DNA of 64,000 bases from Collinsella aerofaciens (GTDB lineage Bacteria; Actinomycetota; Coriobacteriia; Coriobacteriales; Coriobacteriaceae): positions 37,617 through 101,616 of the forward strand of contig NZ_JADNOH010000070.1 in assembly GCF_015557435.1 (NCBI RefSeq). Direction: 5' to 3'. Under the pieces are notes generated by a model, which saw only the letters and a list, made by a program, of their open reading frames with translations, made no database searches and was not told the DNA's origin. Numbering within the stretch: position 1 is the first letter of the stretch; every line of letters starts with the position of its first letter. The translations under genes and the position numbers were made by a program. This document shows, in pieces, positions 44,365 to 52,741 of this stretch.

Positions 44365-45390
44365 CTACTCGCAGAGCAGCTTAGCAATCTGGACGGCGTT
44401 GGTTGCCGCGCCCTTACGGATTTGGTCGCCGCAGCACCAGAAGGTGATGCCGCGCGCGGCCTCGGGGTTCGAGATGTCGCGACGCACGCGGCCGACCCAA
44501 ATCAGATCCTGGTCGGACGTGTCCATCGGCATGGGGAAGCGATCGTGCGCATCCTCGGCAGCCATATCGTCAACTAGCTTGACGCCAGGAGCGGCAGCCA
44601 GCGCAGCGCGGGCCTCCTCGACCGTAATATCGCGCTCAAACTCAAGCGTAATGCTCTCGGAGTGCGAACGCAGCACGGGCACGCGCACGCAGGTGCAGTT
44701 CACGCGCAGCTCGGGCAGGTGCATGATCTTGCGGCCCTCGTTCTGCAGCTTCATCTCCTCGGAGGTGAAGCCTTCCTCCTTGACGCCGCCGATCTGCGGA
44801 ATCAGGTTGCTCGCCAGCTGGGCGGCAAAGGCGCGCGGCTCGGGAATCTCCTCGCCACGGCCCAGAGCGGCCAGCTGGGCCTCGAGTTCGGCCATGCCGG
44901 GAGCGCCTGCGCCCGAAGCCGCCTGATACGTCGAGACGATCATGCGCTTGACGCCGGCCAGCTGGTGCAGCGGCCAGGTGGGGACCAGGCCGATGATGGT
45001 CGCGCAGTTGGGGTTGGCAATGAGGCCGTGGTGCCACTTGATGTCGTCGGCGTTAATCTCGGGAACAACCAGCGGCACCTCGGGATCTAGGCGGAAGGCA
45101 TGGCTGTTGTCGACCACGACGGCGCCACGCTTGACGGCCTCGGGCAGCAGCTCCTTGGCGATATCATCGCCAGCAGCACCGAGCACGATGTCGCAGCCCT
45201 CAAAGGCCTCGGGGCAAGCCTCCTCAATCACAACCTGCTCGCCGCGGAACTCGACGGTCTTGCCCGCCGAGCGTGCGCTCGCCAGCAGCTTGAGCTTACC
45301 GACCGGAAACTCCTGCTCGTTCAGGCACTCGAGCATCTGGGTGCCCACGGCTCCCGTCGCGCCCAAAATAGCAACCGTGTACTGTTTCAT
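44365..45390 (-). CDS. asd: Aspartate-semialdehyde dehydrogenase
   Basis: Enzyme of 341 residues that makes aspartate semialdehyde for threonine, methionine and lysine. The NADP motif AILGATGAVGTQML is at 7-20, the catalytic Cys129 is in IANPNCATIIGLV, and SEEMKLQNEGRKIM and RVPVLRSHSESITLEF (with the active-site His) are present. The open frame extends to 45480, but the ATG at 45390 after GGGGGAAGC is the true start. It lies downstream of lysC on the same strand, separated by hairpins. Confidence 0.95.
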   Translation of the reverse strand: MKQYTVAILGATGAVGTQMLECLNEQEFPVGKLKLLASARSAGKTVEFRGEQVVIEEACPEAFEGCDIVLGAAGDDIAKELLPEAVKRGAVVVDNSHAFRLDPEVPLVVPEINADDIKWHHGLIANPNCATIIGLVPTWPLHQLAGVKRMIVSTYQAASGAGAPGMAELEAQLAALGRGEEIPEPRAFAAQLASNLIPQIGGVKEEGFTSEEMKLQNEGRKIMHLPELRVNCTCVRVPVLRSHSESITLEFERDITVEEARAALAAAPGVKLVDDMAAEDAHDRFPMPMDTSDQDLIWVGRVRRDISNPEAARGITFWCCGDQIRKGAATNAVQIAKLLCE

Positions 45391-45466
45391 GCTTCCCCCT
45401 TTAAAGGTTCTGGCTTTTGCCCGCACGCTTAGCGGACTCAATAGTGTGCCCCAGTTTATACAAGAA

Positions 45467-45552
45467 CGGGGCGGACACAAAACCCGCCCCGCCGAAACGA
45501 AACCGAAACGAAACGCCCCGCAGTAGATTTTCAGGCATGTCCCAGAAATCTA
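45467..45552 (-). terminator. Two hairpins between lysC and asd
   Basis: GTAGATTTTCAGGCATGTCC with GAAATCTAC (45522-45552) follows the lysC stop codon, and GGGGCGG/CCGCCCC (45467-45491) lies further on. Either can attenuate transcription from lysC into asd. Confidence 0.6.
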
Positions 45553-45564
45553 CCGGAGTGGCCC

Positions 45565-46953
45565 CTACTTGTGCAGCGCGGCCAGGGCGGGCTCAAGCGG
45601 CTCGGAAGGCTCCAAATCGGAGACCTTGACGATGCCGTTCTCGTCCGAGAAGGCGCGGTAGATGGTCTGGATCGCCAGATCGAAGTCCTTCTCCTCCACG
45701 CCGATGATGATGTTGATCTCGTCACAGCTCTGCGAAATCATACGCACGCTCACACCGGCCTGGCCGAGCATGCCAAACAGGTGGCCGGAAATGCCGGCAC
45801 GACCGCGCAGGTTGCGGCCGACGGTAGCGATAAGCGCCAGACCCTCGACGACCTCGATCTCGAGCGGCTCGACTTCCTTCTGAATGTCGCCCACGAGCGA
45901 GTACAGCGAATCGTGCACATCCTCTTCCTGCACCACGGCGCCAAAGCGGTCGACACCGGTGGGCATGTGCTCGACGGAGACGTCATAGCGCTCGAACACC
46001 GAAAGCGCGCGGCGCATAAAGCCGACGCGGGGCTTGGTACGGTCGCGGGCGACGTTAATGGCGACAAAGCCGCGCTTGCCGGTCACGCCGGTAATGATGG
46101 GCTCGGCCTCGCCCTCGTCGGCCGTCTCGCTAATGATGGTGCCGGGGTCCTGCGGCGCGTTGGTGTTCTTGATGACCAGCGGAATACCGGCCTCGCGCAC
46201 GGGGAACACGGCCTCCTCGTGCAGGACGCTCGCGCCCATGTACGAAAGCTCGCGCAGTTCCTCGTAGGTAACGCGCGCAATGGGCTGAGCCTCGGGCACA
46301 ATACGCGGGTCGGCAGAATAGAAGCCCGAAACGTCGGTCCAGTTCTCGTACAAGTCGGCGCCCAGGCACTTGGCCAGAATGGCACCGGAAATGTCGCCGC
46401 CGCCACGGTCGAGCAGTTTGATCTGGCCCTCGCGCGTCGCGCCGTAGAAGCCGGGCATGACAAAGCCGCCCTGCTGGCCGTACTCCTGAACCAGCTCGGA
46501 GGTGCGATTCATGCTGAGCGAACCGTCATGATGGAACGCCACGACCGTCGCGGCATCCAGGAACGGCAGGTCCAAGTACTCGGCCATGAGGCGGGCGGTG
46601 AAGTACTCGCCGCGGCTCACGAGCTCCTCGGTAGAGTAACCGCCCGAGCGGGCGCGCTCGGCAAAGGCCGCAAACTCCTCGCGGATGGGATAGGTGAGCC
46701 CAAGCTCGTCAGCGATATCAAAGTAGCGCTGACCGATGTCCTCGAGCAGCTCTTCGCACGACACGTGATACTTGACGTGCGCGTTGACCAAGTAGAGCAG
46801 ATCGGTCACCTTGGTGTCGCCCTTAAAGCGGCGACCGCAGGCAGAAACCACCACAAAACGGCGGGCAGGGTCGGCGTCGACAATGGCCTTGATCTTCTTA
46901 AAGTGTTCGGCGTCGGCGACCGACGAGCCGCCGAACTTGGCAATCTTAATCAT
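45565..46953 (-). CDS. lysC: Aspartate kinase
   Basis: Enzyme of 462 residues that starts the aspartate pathway by phosphorylating aspartate. The catalytic domain opens IKIAKFGGSSVADAEHFKKI; the substrate-binding region includes SRGEYFTARLMAEYL and the RGGGDISGAILAK nucleotide-binding motif. The C-terminal third (about 305-462) contains two ACT domains for feedback control. It is monofunctional. It is divergent from thrC with a shared 104-bp control region. Confidence 0.95.
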   Translation of the reverse strand: MIKIAKFGGSSVADAEHFKKIKAIVDADPARRFVVVSACGRRFKGDTKVTDLLYLVNAHVKYHVSCEELLEDIGQRYFDIADELGLTYPIREEFAAFAERARSGGYSTEELVSRGEYFTARLMAEYLDLPFLDAATVVAFHHDGSLSMNRTSELVQEYGQQGGFVMPGFYGATREGQIKLLDRGGGDISGAILAKCLGADLYENWTDVSGFYSADPRIVPEAQPIARVTYEELRELSYMGASVLHEEAVFPVREAGIPLVIKNTNAPQDPGTIISETADEGEAEPIITGVTGKRGFVAINVARDRTKPRVGFMRRALSVFERYDVSVEHMPTGVDRFGAVVQEEDVHDSLYSLVGDIQKEVEPLEIEVVEGLALIATVGRNLRGRAGISGHLFGMLGQAGVSVRMISQSCDEINIIIGVEEKDFDLAIQTIYRAFSDENGIVKVSDLEPSEPLEPALAALHK

Positions 46954-47057
46954 GGGCTTGAGGTTACCTTTCTAAAAAGCCTCTGCGAACCTACTTTGCG
47001 TGCTCTGATACCATGGTTTCACCGATTGGGACCAAGGCATCCGAGGAGCAGTGTTAT

Positions 47058-48575
47058 ATGGGAACTTATCATAGTACACGAGGACGCACTTTATCGTGCT
47101 CAAGTAAGGTGGCAATCCGTACCGGCATCGCTCCCGACGGGGGTTTGTTTGTATCGGACGAGCTGGGAACCCAGCAGCTCGATATCAGCTCCCTTGCAGA
47201 TAAATCGTACTTTGAAATCGCTCAAGATGTGTTGGGAATGTTACTGAATGATTACACGGCCGAAGAAATTTCGGCGTGTGTCGACGAGGCATACCGCGGC
47301 ACGTTTGCGAGCGAAGAGGTCACGCCACTCGTCAAGCTTGACGCGGCACCGGGCTCCGACGCCCCGCAGACCTATGTGATGGAGCTCTTTGGCGGCCCCA
47401 CGAGCGCCTTTAAGGACGTCGCCCTGCAGATGCTCCCCCGCCTGATGGCCCGCACCTCCGCCAAGGACGGCGGCGCCGAGCGCATCATGATCGTCACCGC
47501 CACGTCGGGCGACACCGGCAAGGCAGCACTCGCCGGCTTTGCCGACGCCCCGGGCACGGGCATCACTGTCTTTTATCCCGAGGGCAAGGTCAGCCGCGTC
47601 CAGAACCTGCAGATGTCCACGCAGGAGGGCGACAACGTCGCTGTCTGCGGCATCCGCGGCAACTTTGACGACGCCCAGAGCGCCGTCAAGCGCATCTTTG
47701 CCAATAAGGAGCTTGCCGAGCGCCTGGAGGCCGCTGGCACCGTGCTTTCGAGTGCCAACTCCATCAATGTCGGCCGCCTGGTGCCGCAGGTCGTCTACTA
47801 CTTTGCCGCCTATGCGCAGCTGCTGCGCGCCGGCGCCATCGAGGCTGGCGACGCCGTAGAGTTCTGCGTGCCCACCGGCAACTTTGGCGATATCTTGGCC
47901 GGCTACTATGCCAAGCGCATGGGTCTGCCCGTCGCCAAGCTCGTCGTGGCGAGCGACAAGAACAATGTACTCACCGACTTTTTGACCACCGGCGTCTACG
48001 ACCGCAACCGTCCGTTCTTCACGACCATCTCGCCGTCGATGGACATCCTCATTAGCTCCAACCTCGAGCGCATGCTGTACTTCCTGTCCGACGGCGACTG
48101 CGAGCTCGTTGCCGGCCTTATGGAGCAGCTCGCCCAGACCGGTCGCTACGAGGTGCCCGCCGAGCTGCTGGCCAAGATTCAGAGCGTGTTTGGCTGCGGC
48201 TGGGCCAGCGAGGACGAGGTCCGCGCCGCCATCAAGAGCTGCTGGGACGCCAACAACTACGTGATCGATCCGCACACCGCCTGTGGCTATCACGTCTTTG
48301 AGCAGGTAGCTCCTGCCGAGGGCGCCAAGGCCCGCGTGCTGCTTTCGACCGCCAGCCCCTACAAGTTCCCGCGTGCCTGCTGCGACGCCCTGGGCCTCGA
48401 CGTTCCCGAGGATGACTTTGAGGCCATGCGCGTGCTCGAGCAGGCAACCAACACGGTCGCCCCGACCCAGCTCGCCGAACTCGAGTCCAAACCCGTCCGC
48501 TTCGAAGACGTCTGCGACGTCGATGAGATGGCAAGCTACGTCGAGTCTGCAGCAAAACGAATGAGCACCAACTAA
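47058..48575 (+). CDS. thrC: Threonine synthase
   Basis: PLP enzyme of 505 residues that makes threonine from phosphohomoserine. It has the cofactor lysine in GGPTSAFKDVALQML, the phosphate-binding region TATSGDTGKAALAGF and NSINVGRLVPQ. The length matches the longer fungal/E. coli-type ThrC rather than the 350-residue type. The ATG at 47058 follows GAGGAG, eight or so bases upstream, and starts MGTYHSTRG, the usual family N-terminus; an in-frame ATG at 47013 has no site. Followed by a terminator, then thrB. Confidence 0.93.
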   Translation: MGTYHSTRGRTLSCSSKVAIRTGIAPDGGLFVSDELGTQQLDISSLADKSYFEIAQDVLGMLLNDYTAEEISACVDEAYRGTFASEEVTPLVKLDAAPGSDAPQTYVMELFGGPTSAFKDVALQMLPRLMARTSAKDGGAERIMIVTATSGDTGKAALAGFADAPGTGITVFYPEGKVSRVQNLQMSTQEGDNVAVCGIRGNFDDAQSAVKRIFANKELAERLEAAGTVLSSANSINVGRLVPQVVYYFAAYAQLLRAGAIEAGDAVEFCVPTGNFGDILAGYYAKRMGLPVAKLVVASDKNNVLTDFLTTGVYDRNRPFFTTISPSMDILISSNLERMLYFLSDGDCELVAGLMEQLAQTGRYEVPAELLAKIQSVFGCGWASEDEVRAAIKSCWDANNYVIDPHTACGYHVFEQVAPAEGAKARVLLSTASPYKFPRACCDALGLDVPEDDFEAMRVLEQATNTVAPTQLAELESKPVRFEDVCDVDEMASYVESAAKRMSTN

Positions 48576-48587
48576 ACCCCTTATTAA

Positions 48588-48617
48588 GCGCCGGCGAAAG
48601 CCGGCGCACCTTCTTTT
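48588..48617 (+). terminator. Terminator of thrC
   Basis: GCGCCGGC-GAAA-GCCGGCGC (48588-48607) followed by a T-rich tract. Confidence 0.92.
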
Positions 48618-48655
48618 ATCAGAAACCCACCGGGATGATGACGAACTGACATGCG

Positions 48656-48761
48656 GGTCTGCCTGTTTAGTTCGTCGCGAGTTCCGCACGAGCCGGAAAG
48701 CACTTAATGTGCTTTCCGAGCGAGCCAGGACTGCCCGAGCAGCGAACTAAACAGGCAGACC
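48656..48761 (+). repeat. Long palindrome between thrC and thrB
   Basis: GGTCTGCCTGTTTAGTTCG (48656-48674) pairs perfectly with 48743-48761; inside, CGGAAAGCAC-TTAAT-GTGCTTTCCG (48694-48718) closes. The internal loop has TTCCGCA and AGGAC, similar to but not the same as the conserved loop of palindromes A-C. Confidence 0.75.
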
Positions 48762-48776
48762 GCCCAGGAGATTCCC

Positions 48777-49658
48777 ATGATCAAGATCACCGTCCCCGCC
48801 ACCAGCGCCAACCTAGGCATTGGCTACGACACCCTCGGCATGGCCGTCAGCCTCTACTCGCACTTCACCTTCGAGCGCGCCGACAAGCTCACCATCACGG
48901 GCTGCCCCGAGGAGTTCCAAAACGAGAACAACCTGGTCTACGTGAGCTTTGTCGATGCCTTGGCCGCCTGGGGCGAGCCGGCCTTCCCTGTCGCCATCGA
49001 CATTCAGACTGACGTGCCCGTCGCCCGCGGCCTGGGCTCCAGCTCCACCTGTGTCGTCGCTGGCATCATGGCAGCCGCCGCGCTGACGGGCCACACCGTC
49101 GACCGCGCCGAGCTCGTTCGCATCGCCACCGAGGTTGAGGGCCATCCCGATAACGTCGCCCCCGCCATCCTGGGCGGCGCCGTCTGCTCCTTTACGCCGA
49201 CGGACTCGCTTCCCCAGTGCCTTCGCTACGAAGTGAGCGACAAACTGCGTTTTATTACCGTAATCCCGCCCTACGAGGTGCATACGAGTGAGGCGCGCAA
49301 GGTCGTGCCGCAGGAGATTCCACTCTCCACCGCCGTATGGCAAATGGGCCGCATCGCCGGCATGACGCGCGGCCTGGAGACCGGCGACCTTGACCTGATT
49401 GCCGCCGCCAACGACGACCGCATCCAGGAGCCCTATCGCCGCCGCCTGATTCCCGATTACAACGCCGTGCGCGACACCTGCCTTAATGGCGGCGCCAAGA
49501 CCATCTGGATCAGTGGCTCCGGCTCGACCCTTATGGCTGTAACCGATGACACTATCGTAGCCAAGTTCCTGCAGGTCAAGCTGCGTGAGCAGTTCCCCAA
49601 ATGTGACACGCATATTCTGACGTGCGACACGGAAGGCGCTCAAATCGAGTACCTGTAG
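48777..49658 (+). CDS. thrB: Homoserine kinase
   Basis: GHMP-family kinase of 293 residues that phosphorylates homoserine for ThrC. Motifs: VPATSANLGIGYDTLGMA (N-terminal substrate region), PVARGLGSSSTCVVAG (ATP loop), EGHPDNVAPAILGG and ISGSGSTLMAV near the C-terminus. Together with asd, lysC and thrC it covers the threonine branch except homoserine dehydrogenase, which is not in this window. CAGGAGATTCCC precedes the ATG. Confidence 0.94.
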   Translation: MIKITVPATSANLGIGYDTLGMAVSLYSHFTFERADKLTITGCPEEFQNENNLVYVSFVDALAAWGEPAFPVAIDIQTDVPVARGLGSSSTCVVAGIMAAAALTGHTVDRAELVRIATEVEGHPDNVAPAILGGAVCSFTPTDSLPQCLRYEVSDKLRFITVIPPYEVHTSEARKVVPQEIPLSTAVWQMGRIAGMTRGLETGDLDLIAAANDDRIQEPYRRRLIPDYNAVRDTCLNGGAKTIWISGSGSTLMAVTDDTIVAKFLQVKLREQFPKCDTHILTCDTEGAQIEYL

Positions 49659-49681
49659 ACATCCTCCTCATATACCTGTCC

Positions 49682-49808
49682 GGGACGGTCGGGATGTTCC
49701 CTCAAAATCGTCCTCGCGCATGAAGGCCCCTTGTCCTGCTCCTACGGAGCGACGGACAAGGGGCCTTCGCGCTGCGGAATGATTTTGAGGGAACATCCCG
49801 ACCGTCCC
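49682..49808. repeat. Long palindrome C with conserved internal loop (reversed)
   Basis: A perfect 28-bp outer stem (49682-49709 with 49781-49808; contains GGGATGTTCCCTCAAAATC), an inner 15-bp stem GAAGGCCCCTTGTCC (49722-49736 with 49754-49768) and tip GCTCC-TAC-GGAGC. On the minus strand the internal loop reads ATTCCGCAG on one side and CGAGGAC on the other, matching palindromes A and B. It lies between convergent thrB and engB. Confidence 0.9.
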
Positions 49809-49916
49809 TGCGCCTACCTTGCTGAGGATGTCTACAGGGACCCACGCTTTGAAGGGGCGCCGGGCTGATGGTTTGGCTTTTTATTGGTGGGGGCCCTTAC
49901 TGGGATGGGACCCTTA

Positions 49917-50507
49917 CTAGAGGCAGGCCTCGGCGATGCGGCGCTTGAGTTCATCGATACCGGTGCCAGTCTGGGAGCTTGTGATGATTACGTTTTCGGC
50001 CGGGACGTTGAGCTGCTTTTTGATGGCTGCTGCCTGGCGGGCCTGCTGGGTGCGGCTGAGCTTGTCGGCTTTGGTGAGGCAGACGATAAAGTTGAACTCG
50101 TTGCCCTGCAGGTAGTCGATCATGTCATGATCGAGCTTGCTGGGGTCGTGACGAATGTCAACCAGCGATACGACCAGGTTAAAGCTGCGCTCGGAGTCAA
50201 AGAAGTCGCCAATAAGCTCGGCCCAGCGGTCGCGCTCGGCCTTGGAGCGACGGGCGAAACCGTAACCCGGCAGGTCCACGAAATGCACGTCGTCGGCCTC
50301 AAAGAAGTTGATGTTGCTCGTCTTGCCCGGCGTACTGGAAACCTTGACCAGGTTCTTGCGGCCAAAGAGCTTGTTCATAATCGACGACTTGCCCACGTTG
50401 GAGCGGCCGACAAAGCTCACCTCGGGGCAGGTGGACTCGGGAATCTGCGAAACCTTGCCGTAGCTGGCGACGAACTTGGCAAGCTGGTAGTTAATGGAAT
50501 CGGCCAT
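49917..50507 (-). CDS. engB: Ribosome biogenesis GTP-binding protein YsxC/EngB
   Basis: GTPase of 196 residues needed for large ribosomal subunit assembly. G1 FVGRSNVGKSS, G3 VDLPGYGFA, G4 LTKADK and the C-terminal SSQTGTGIDEL (G5) are present. A GTG two codons upstream is in frame, but the ATG at 50507 (MADSINYQ) is spaced correctly behind AAGGAG. It lies 38 bases downstream of mtnN, on the same strand. Confidence 0.93.
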   Translation of the reverse strand: MADSINYQLAKFVASYGKVSQIPESTCPEVSFVGRSNVGKSSIMNKLFGRKNLVKVSSTPGKTSNINFFEADDVHFVDLPGYGFARRSKAERDRWAELIGDFFDSERSFNLVVSLVDIRHDPSKLDHDMIDYLQGNEFNFIVCLTKADKLSRTQQARQAAAIKKQLNVPAENVIITSSQTGTGIDELKRRIAEACL

Positions 50508-50545
50508 GGACACTCCTTGGTCGTAGGTTCTTACAAAAGAGCGCG

Positions 50546-51286
50546 CTATTGCGCAGCAGCAATGCGGCGGACGATATCGAGCGTGATGTCACTTGCGACA
50601 CGCGCGTACTCGAACAGATCGAACTCTCGGTCGCAAATTGCATCGTACGCCTCGTCACAATTATCGCTGATAGCGCGCAACACCAGGCAATCGACACCAT
50701 TTTTGGTTGCGACATGGGCAATTGCCGCGCCCTCCATGCCGACACAATCGGCATGCGTCGCCTCGATAGCGTCGTTGCGCATGGCGGCGCCCGTCACAAA
50801 GCGGTTACCCGTGGCAATCGTGCCGACCAGGAATTGTTTGGCTCCCTCGTTCGAAGCGGCTGCATTTGTCGAAGCATCAACAAACCCACGCTCAGCAAGC
50901 ACGTCGACGGCAATATCGACCAGCGCGGGTGTCGAGCCAAACTCCTCGAGCCCCGGTGCGGACTCGGCGATAAGCGCGGTATCGGTATCCAGATAGCGTA
51001 GGCGTTTGCCAATGACCACGTCGTCGATATGGAGTCTGGGGTTCAAACCGCCCGCAATGCCCGAAAACACAACAGCCTGCGGAGCATACTTGCTAATGAG
51101 GTGCTGTGTTGCAGCGGCGGCGTTCACCGTGCCCATGCCCGCCGTTGTGGCGACAACTGTCAGGCCGTCGAGCTCGCCGCTCACAACGGTCAAGCCTGCC
51201 TCCCGCGCCTCGCAAACGTCGCTCAGCTCTTCCTTAATCTGCATGATCTCTTTTTCGAGCGCACCGATAATCGCGATGGTAGCCAT
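50546..51286 (-). CDS. mtnN: 5'-methylthioadenosine/S-adenosylhomocysteine nucleosidase
   Basis: Nucleosidase of 246 residues that releases adenine from methylthioadenosine and S-adenosylhomocysteine. Family marks: IAIIGALEKEIMQIKEEL, VFSGIAGGLNPRLHIDDVV, GMEGAAIAHVATKN (substrate-binding Met-Glu) and LRAISDNCDE (catalytic Asp). The ATG at 51286 follows GGGGAATGGT; the TTG at 51298 is a less likely start. Confidence 0.93.
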   Translation of the reverse strand: MATIAIIGALEKEIMQIKEELSDVCEAREAGLTVVSGELDGLTVVATTAGMGTVNAAAATQHLISKYAPQAVVFSGIAGGLNPRLHIDDVVIGKRLRYLDTDTALIAESAPGLEEFGSTPALVDIAVDVLAERGFVDASTNAAASNEGAKQFLVGTIATGNRFVTGAAMRNDAIEATHADCVGMEGAAIAHVATKNGVDCLVLRAISDNCDEAYDAICDREFDLFEYARVASDITLDIVRRIAAAQ

Positions 51287-51364
51287 ACCATTCCCCAAAC
51301 CTATACGAAATTCTCAACCACGGTATGGTACCAGCATTTTGTTTGACCTCGCCAAACGAACACG

Positions 51365-51499
51365 CTAAGCCAGTGCAGCTCGCGTATCAAACAGCGCCTT
51401 TGCAATCGCGGCCGTAACCTCGCTCGAGCGGTCGCTCCACGGCATCGATGTCATGACGCTCATGACATAGGTACAGCCATCGATGTCGATAGCAGGCAT
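51365..51499 (-). pseudogene. Possible C-terminal remnant of a serine hydrolase (beta-lactamase-like)
   Basis: A 44-residue frame, MPAIDIDGCTYVMSVMTSMP then WSDRSSEVTAAIAKALFDTR, looks like the last strand and C-terminal helix of class A beta-lactamase-like serine hydrolases (the usual pattern is Gly-x-x-Tyr-Val-hydrophobic-hydrophobic-Met-Thr, then a helix). Nothing of the catalytic part is present upstream; a 67-bp palindromic element lies about 100 bp further on. A weak GGAAAGAA site precedes the ATG, so a tiny peptide could still be made. The homology is by eye only. Confidence 0.4.
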
Positions 51500-51602
51500 T
51501 TCTTTCCAAAGATATTCAGTCGCGTTTAAGGTGTCTCTAAACAATAAACAGGCGTTTCTATGCAAAAACACCGATTCCGTTGCGCATCTTTGCCCAAAAC
51601 GC

Positions 51603-51669
51603 AGTTGCGGTGAAATAGTTCCTGTTTGGGCGGCATAAGCCGAAAAACAAGAACTATTCCACCGCAACT
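51603..51669. repeat. 67-bp palindromic element, copy 3
   Basis: Arms AGTTGCGGTGAAATAGTTCC (from 51603) and GAACTATTCCACCGCAACT (51651-51669). Same length and orientation as the copies at 36372 and 37574. Confidence 0.85.
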
Positions 51670-51739
51670 TGACGGGGCTCTTTAGCAATCAACTAGGTGC
51701 CCGGGAGCACTCATTTAAGTCTGTCCCCAATGAGTGCCG

Positions 51740-52558
51740 CTAGCCGATGGCGTTTTTGAGTTCGGCGCGGCGCTTTTTCATGCCAGTCATGACGGCGTTG
51801 CGCAGCTCGGGCATGCGCGCGGTATCCATCTGCGGCACGCCCTCGAGCTTATAGGGAATCCCCAGCTGCTCATACTTGACAACACCCATCGTGTGATACG
51901 GCAGCATCTCCAGGCCCACCACGTTGTGCCACGGCGCGATGAGGCGGCCAAGCTTCTCGCACTCCTCCACCGTATCGGTAATGCCCGGCACCACCACGTG
52001 GCGGATAACGACCTTAATCTTGCGGCGCGCTAACTCATCACCAAAGGCCAGAATGCGCGCAGGATCGCACCCGGTCAGCTTTTTATGCTCGACCGGATCG
52101 GCATGCTTAATGTCGAGCAGTACCATATCGGTCTCGTTGAGCACGGCATCGAACTTCTCGGAATGCTGCGGGTCAAACGCGTAACCGCAGCTGTCCAGGC
52201 AGGTATGCACGCGCCCATCGGGGTTGTTGTGCATAGTGTGGAACAGGTCAGCCAAAAACGCGGGCTGCAGAAGCGGCTCGCCACCGGACACCGTAATACC
52301 GCCGCTGCGGTAAAACTCATGGTTGCTCTGGAACTCGTCCATCAGATGCTCGACGGTCACCATGGTGCCACCGTTGACTGACCAGGTATCGGGATTATGG
52401 CAATACGCGCAGCGCATGGGACAGCCCTGGACGAACACCACGAAACGAATGCCAGGCCCGTCGACCGTGCCCATCGTCTCGATCGAATGCACGCGACCCA
52501 AGGCAAATGCAGAGTCCTCGGGACGAGCATCCACACCCTCGAGCGTCATCTCAGCCAT
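51740..52558 (-). CDS. pflA: Pyruvate formate-lyase activating enzyme
   Basis: Radical SAM activase of 272 residues that installs the glycyl radical on pyruvate formate-lyase. The iron-sulfur motif is GCPMRCAYCHNPDTW (CX3CX2C), preceded by SIETMGTVDGPGIRFVVFVQ; GGITVSGGEPLLQ is the SAM-binding GGE motif. The length is slightly above the 246 of E. coli. In this window its substrate glycine is on a separate small protein (54035-54286). It is separated from the pfl genes by degV and two hairpins, so it has its own control region. Confidence 0.95.
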   Translation of the reverse strand: MAEMTLEGVDARPEDSAFALGRVHSIETMGTVDGPGIRFVVFVQGCPMRCAYCHNPDTWSVNGGTMVTVEHLMDEFQSNHEFYRSGGITVSGGEPLLQPAFLADLFHTMHNNPDGRVHTCLDSCGYAFDPQHSEKFDAVLNETDMVLLDIKHADPVEHKKLTGCDPARILAFGDELARRKIKVVIRHVVVPGITDTVEECEKLGRLIAPWHNVVGLEMLPYHTMGVVKYEQLGIPYKLEGVPQMDTARMPELRNAVMTGMKKRRAELKNAIG

Positions 52559-52627
52559 ATCCGCTACCTTGCCTTCCCTACTTCTAGCTAAATTAATGCC
52601 AGAGCCATTCTAGCCCATGCGTTTAGT

Positions 52628-52641
52628 GCTGAAGCGTTTTA
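52628..52641. promoter_or_regulatory. 14-bp motif upstream of pflA
   Basis: GCTGAAGCGTTTTA, 70-83 bp upstream of the pflA start. The exact reverse complement occurs at 58905-58918 upstream of the SDR/KdgT unit. It may be a shared regulator site. Confidence 0.45.
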
Positions 52642-52680
52642 GCGGCAATTGGGCAGCGTCATTTTGATGTCAAACGACAA

Positions 52681-52712
52681 CGGCGGGCAGGTTGTCGCTA
52701 CCCTGCCCGCCG
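52681..52712 (-). terminator. Hairpin after degV
   Basis: CGGCGGGCAGG (52681-52691) pairs with CCTGCCCGCCG (52702-52712). It lies after the degV stop codon on the minus strand. Confidence 0.7.
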
Positions 52713-52741
52713 AAGCAGTAGATATTGATTGTCGCTACCGT

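Noticed and set aside
46954..47057. Lysine or threonine riboswitch before lysC or thrC
   Set aside because: The divergent gap is only about 100 bp and shows no riboswitch-like fold; a long aptamer cannot fit for both genes.
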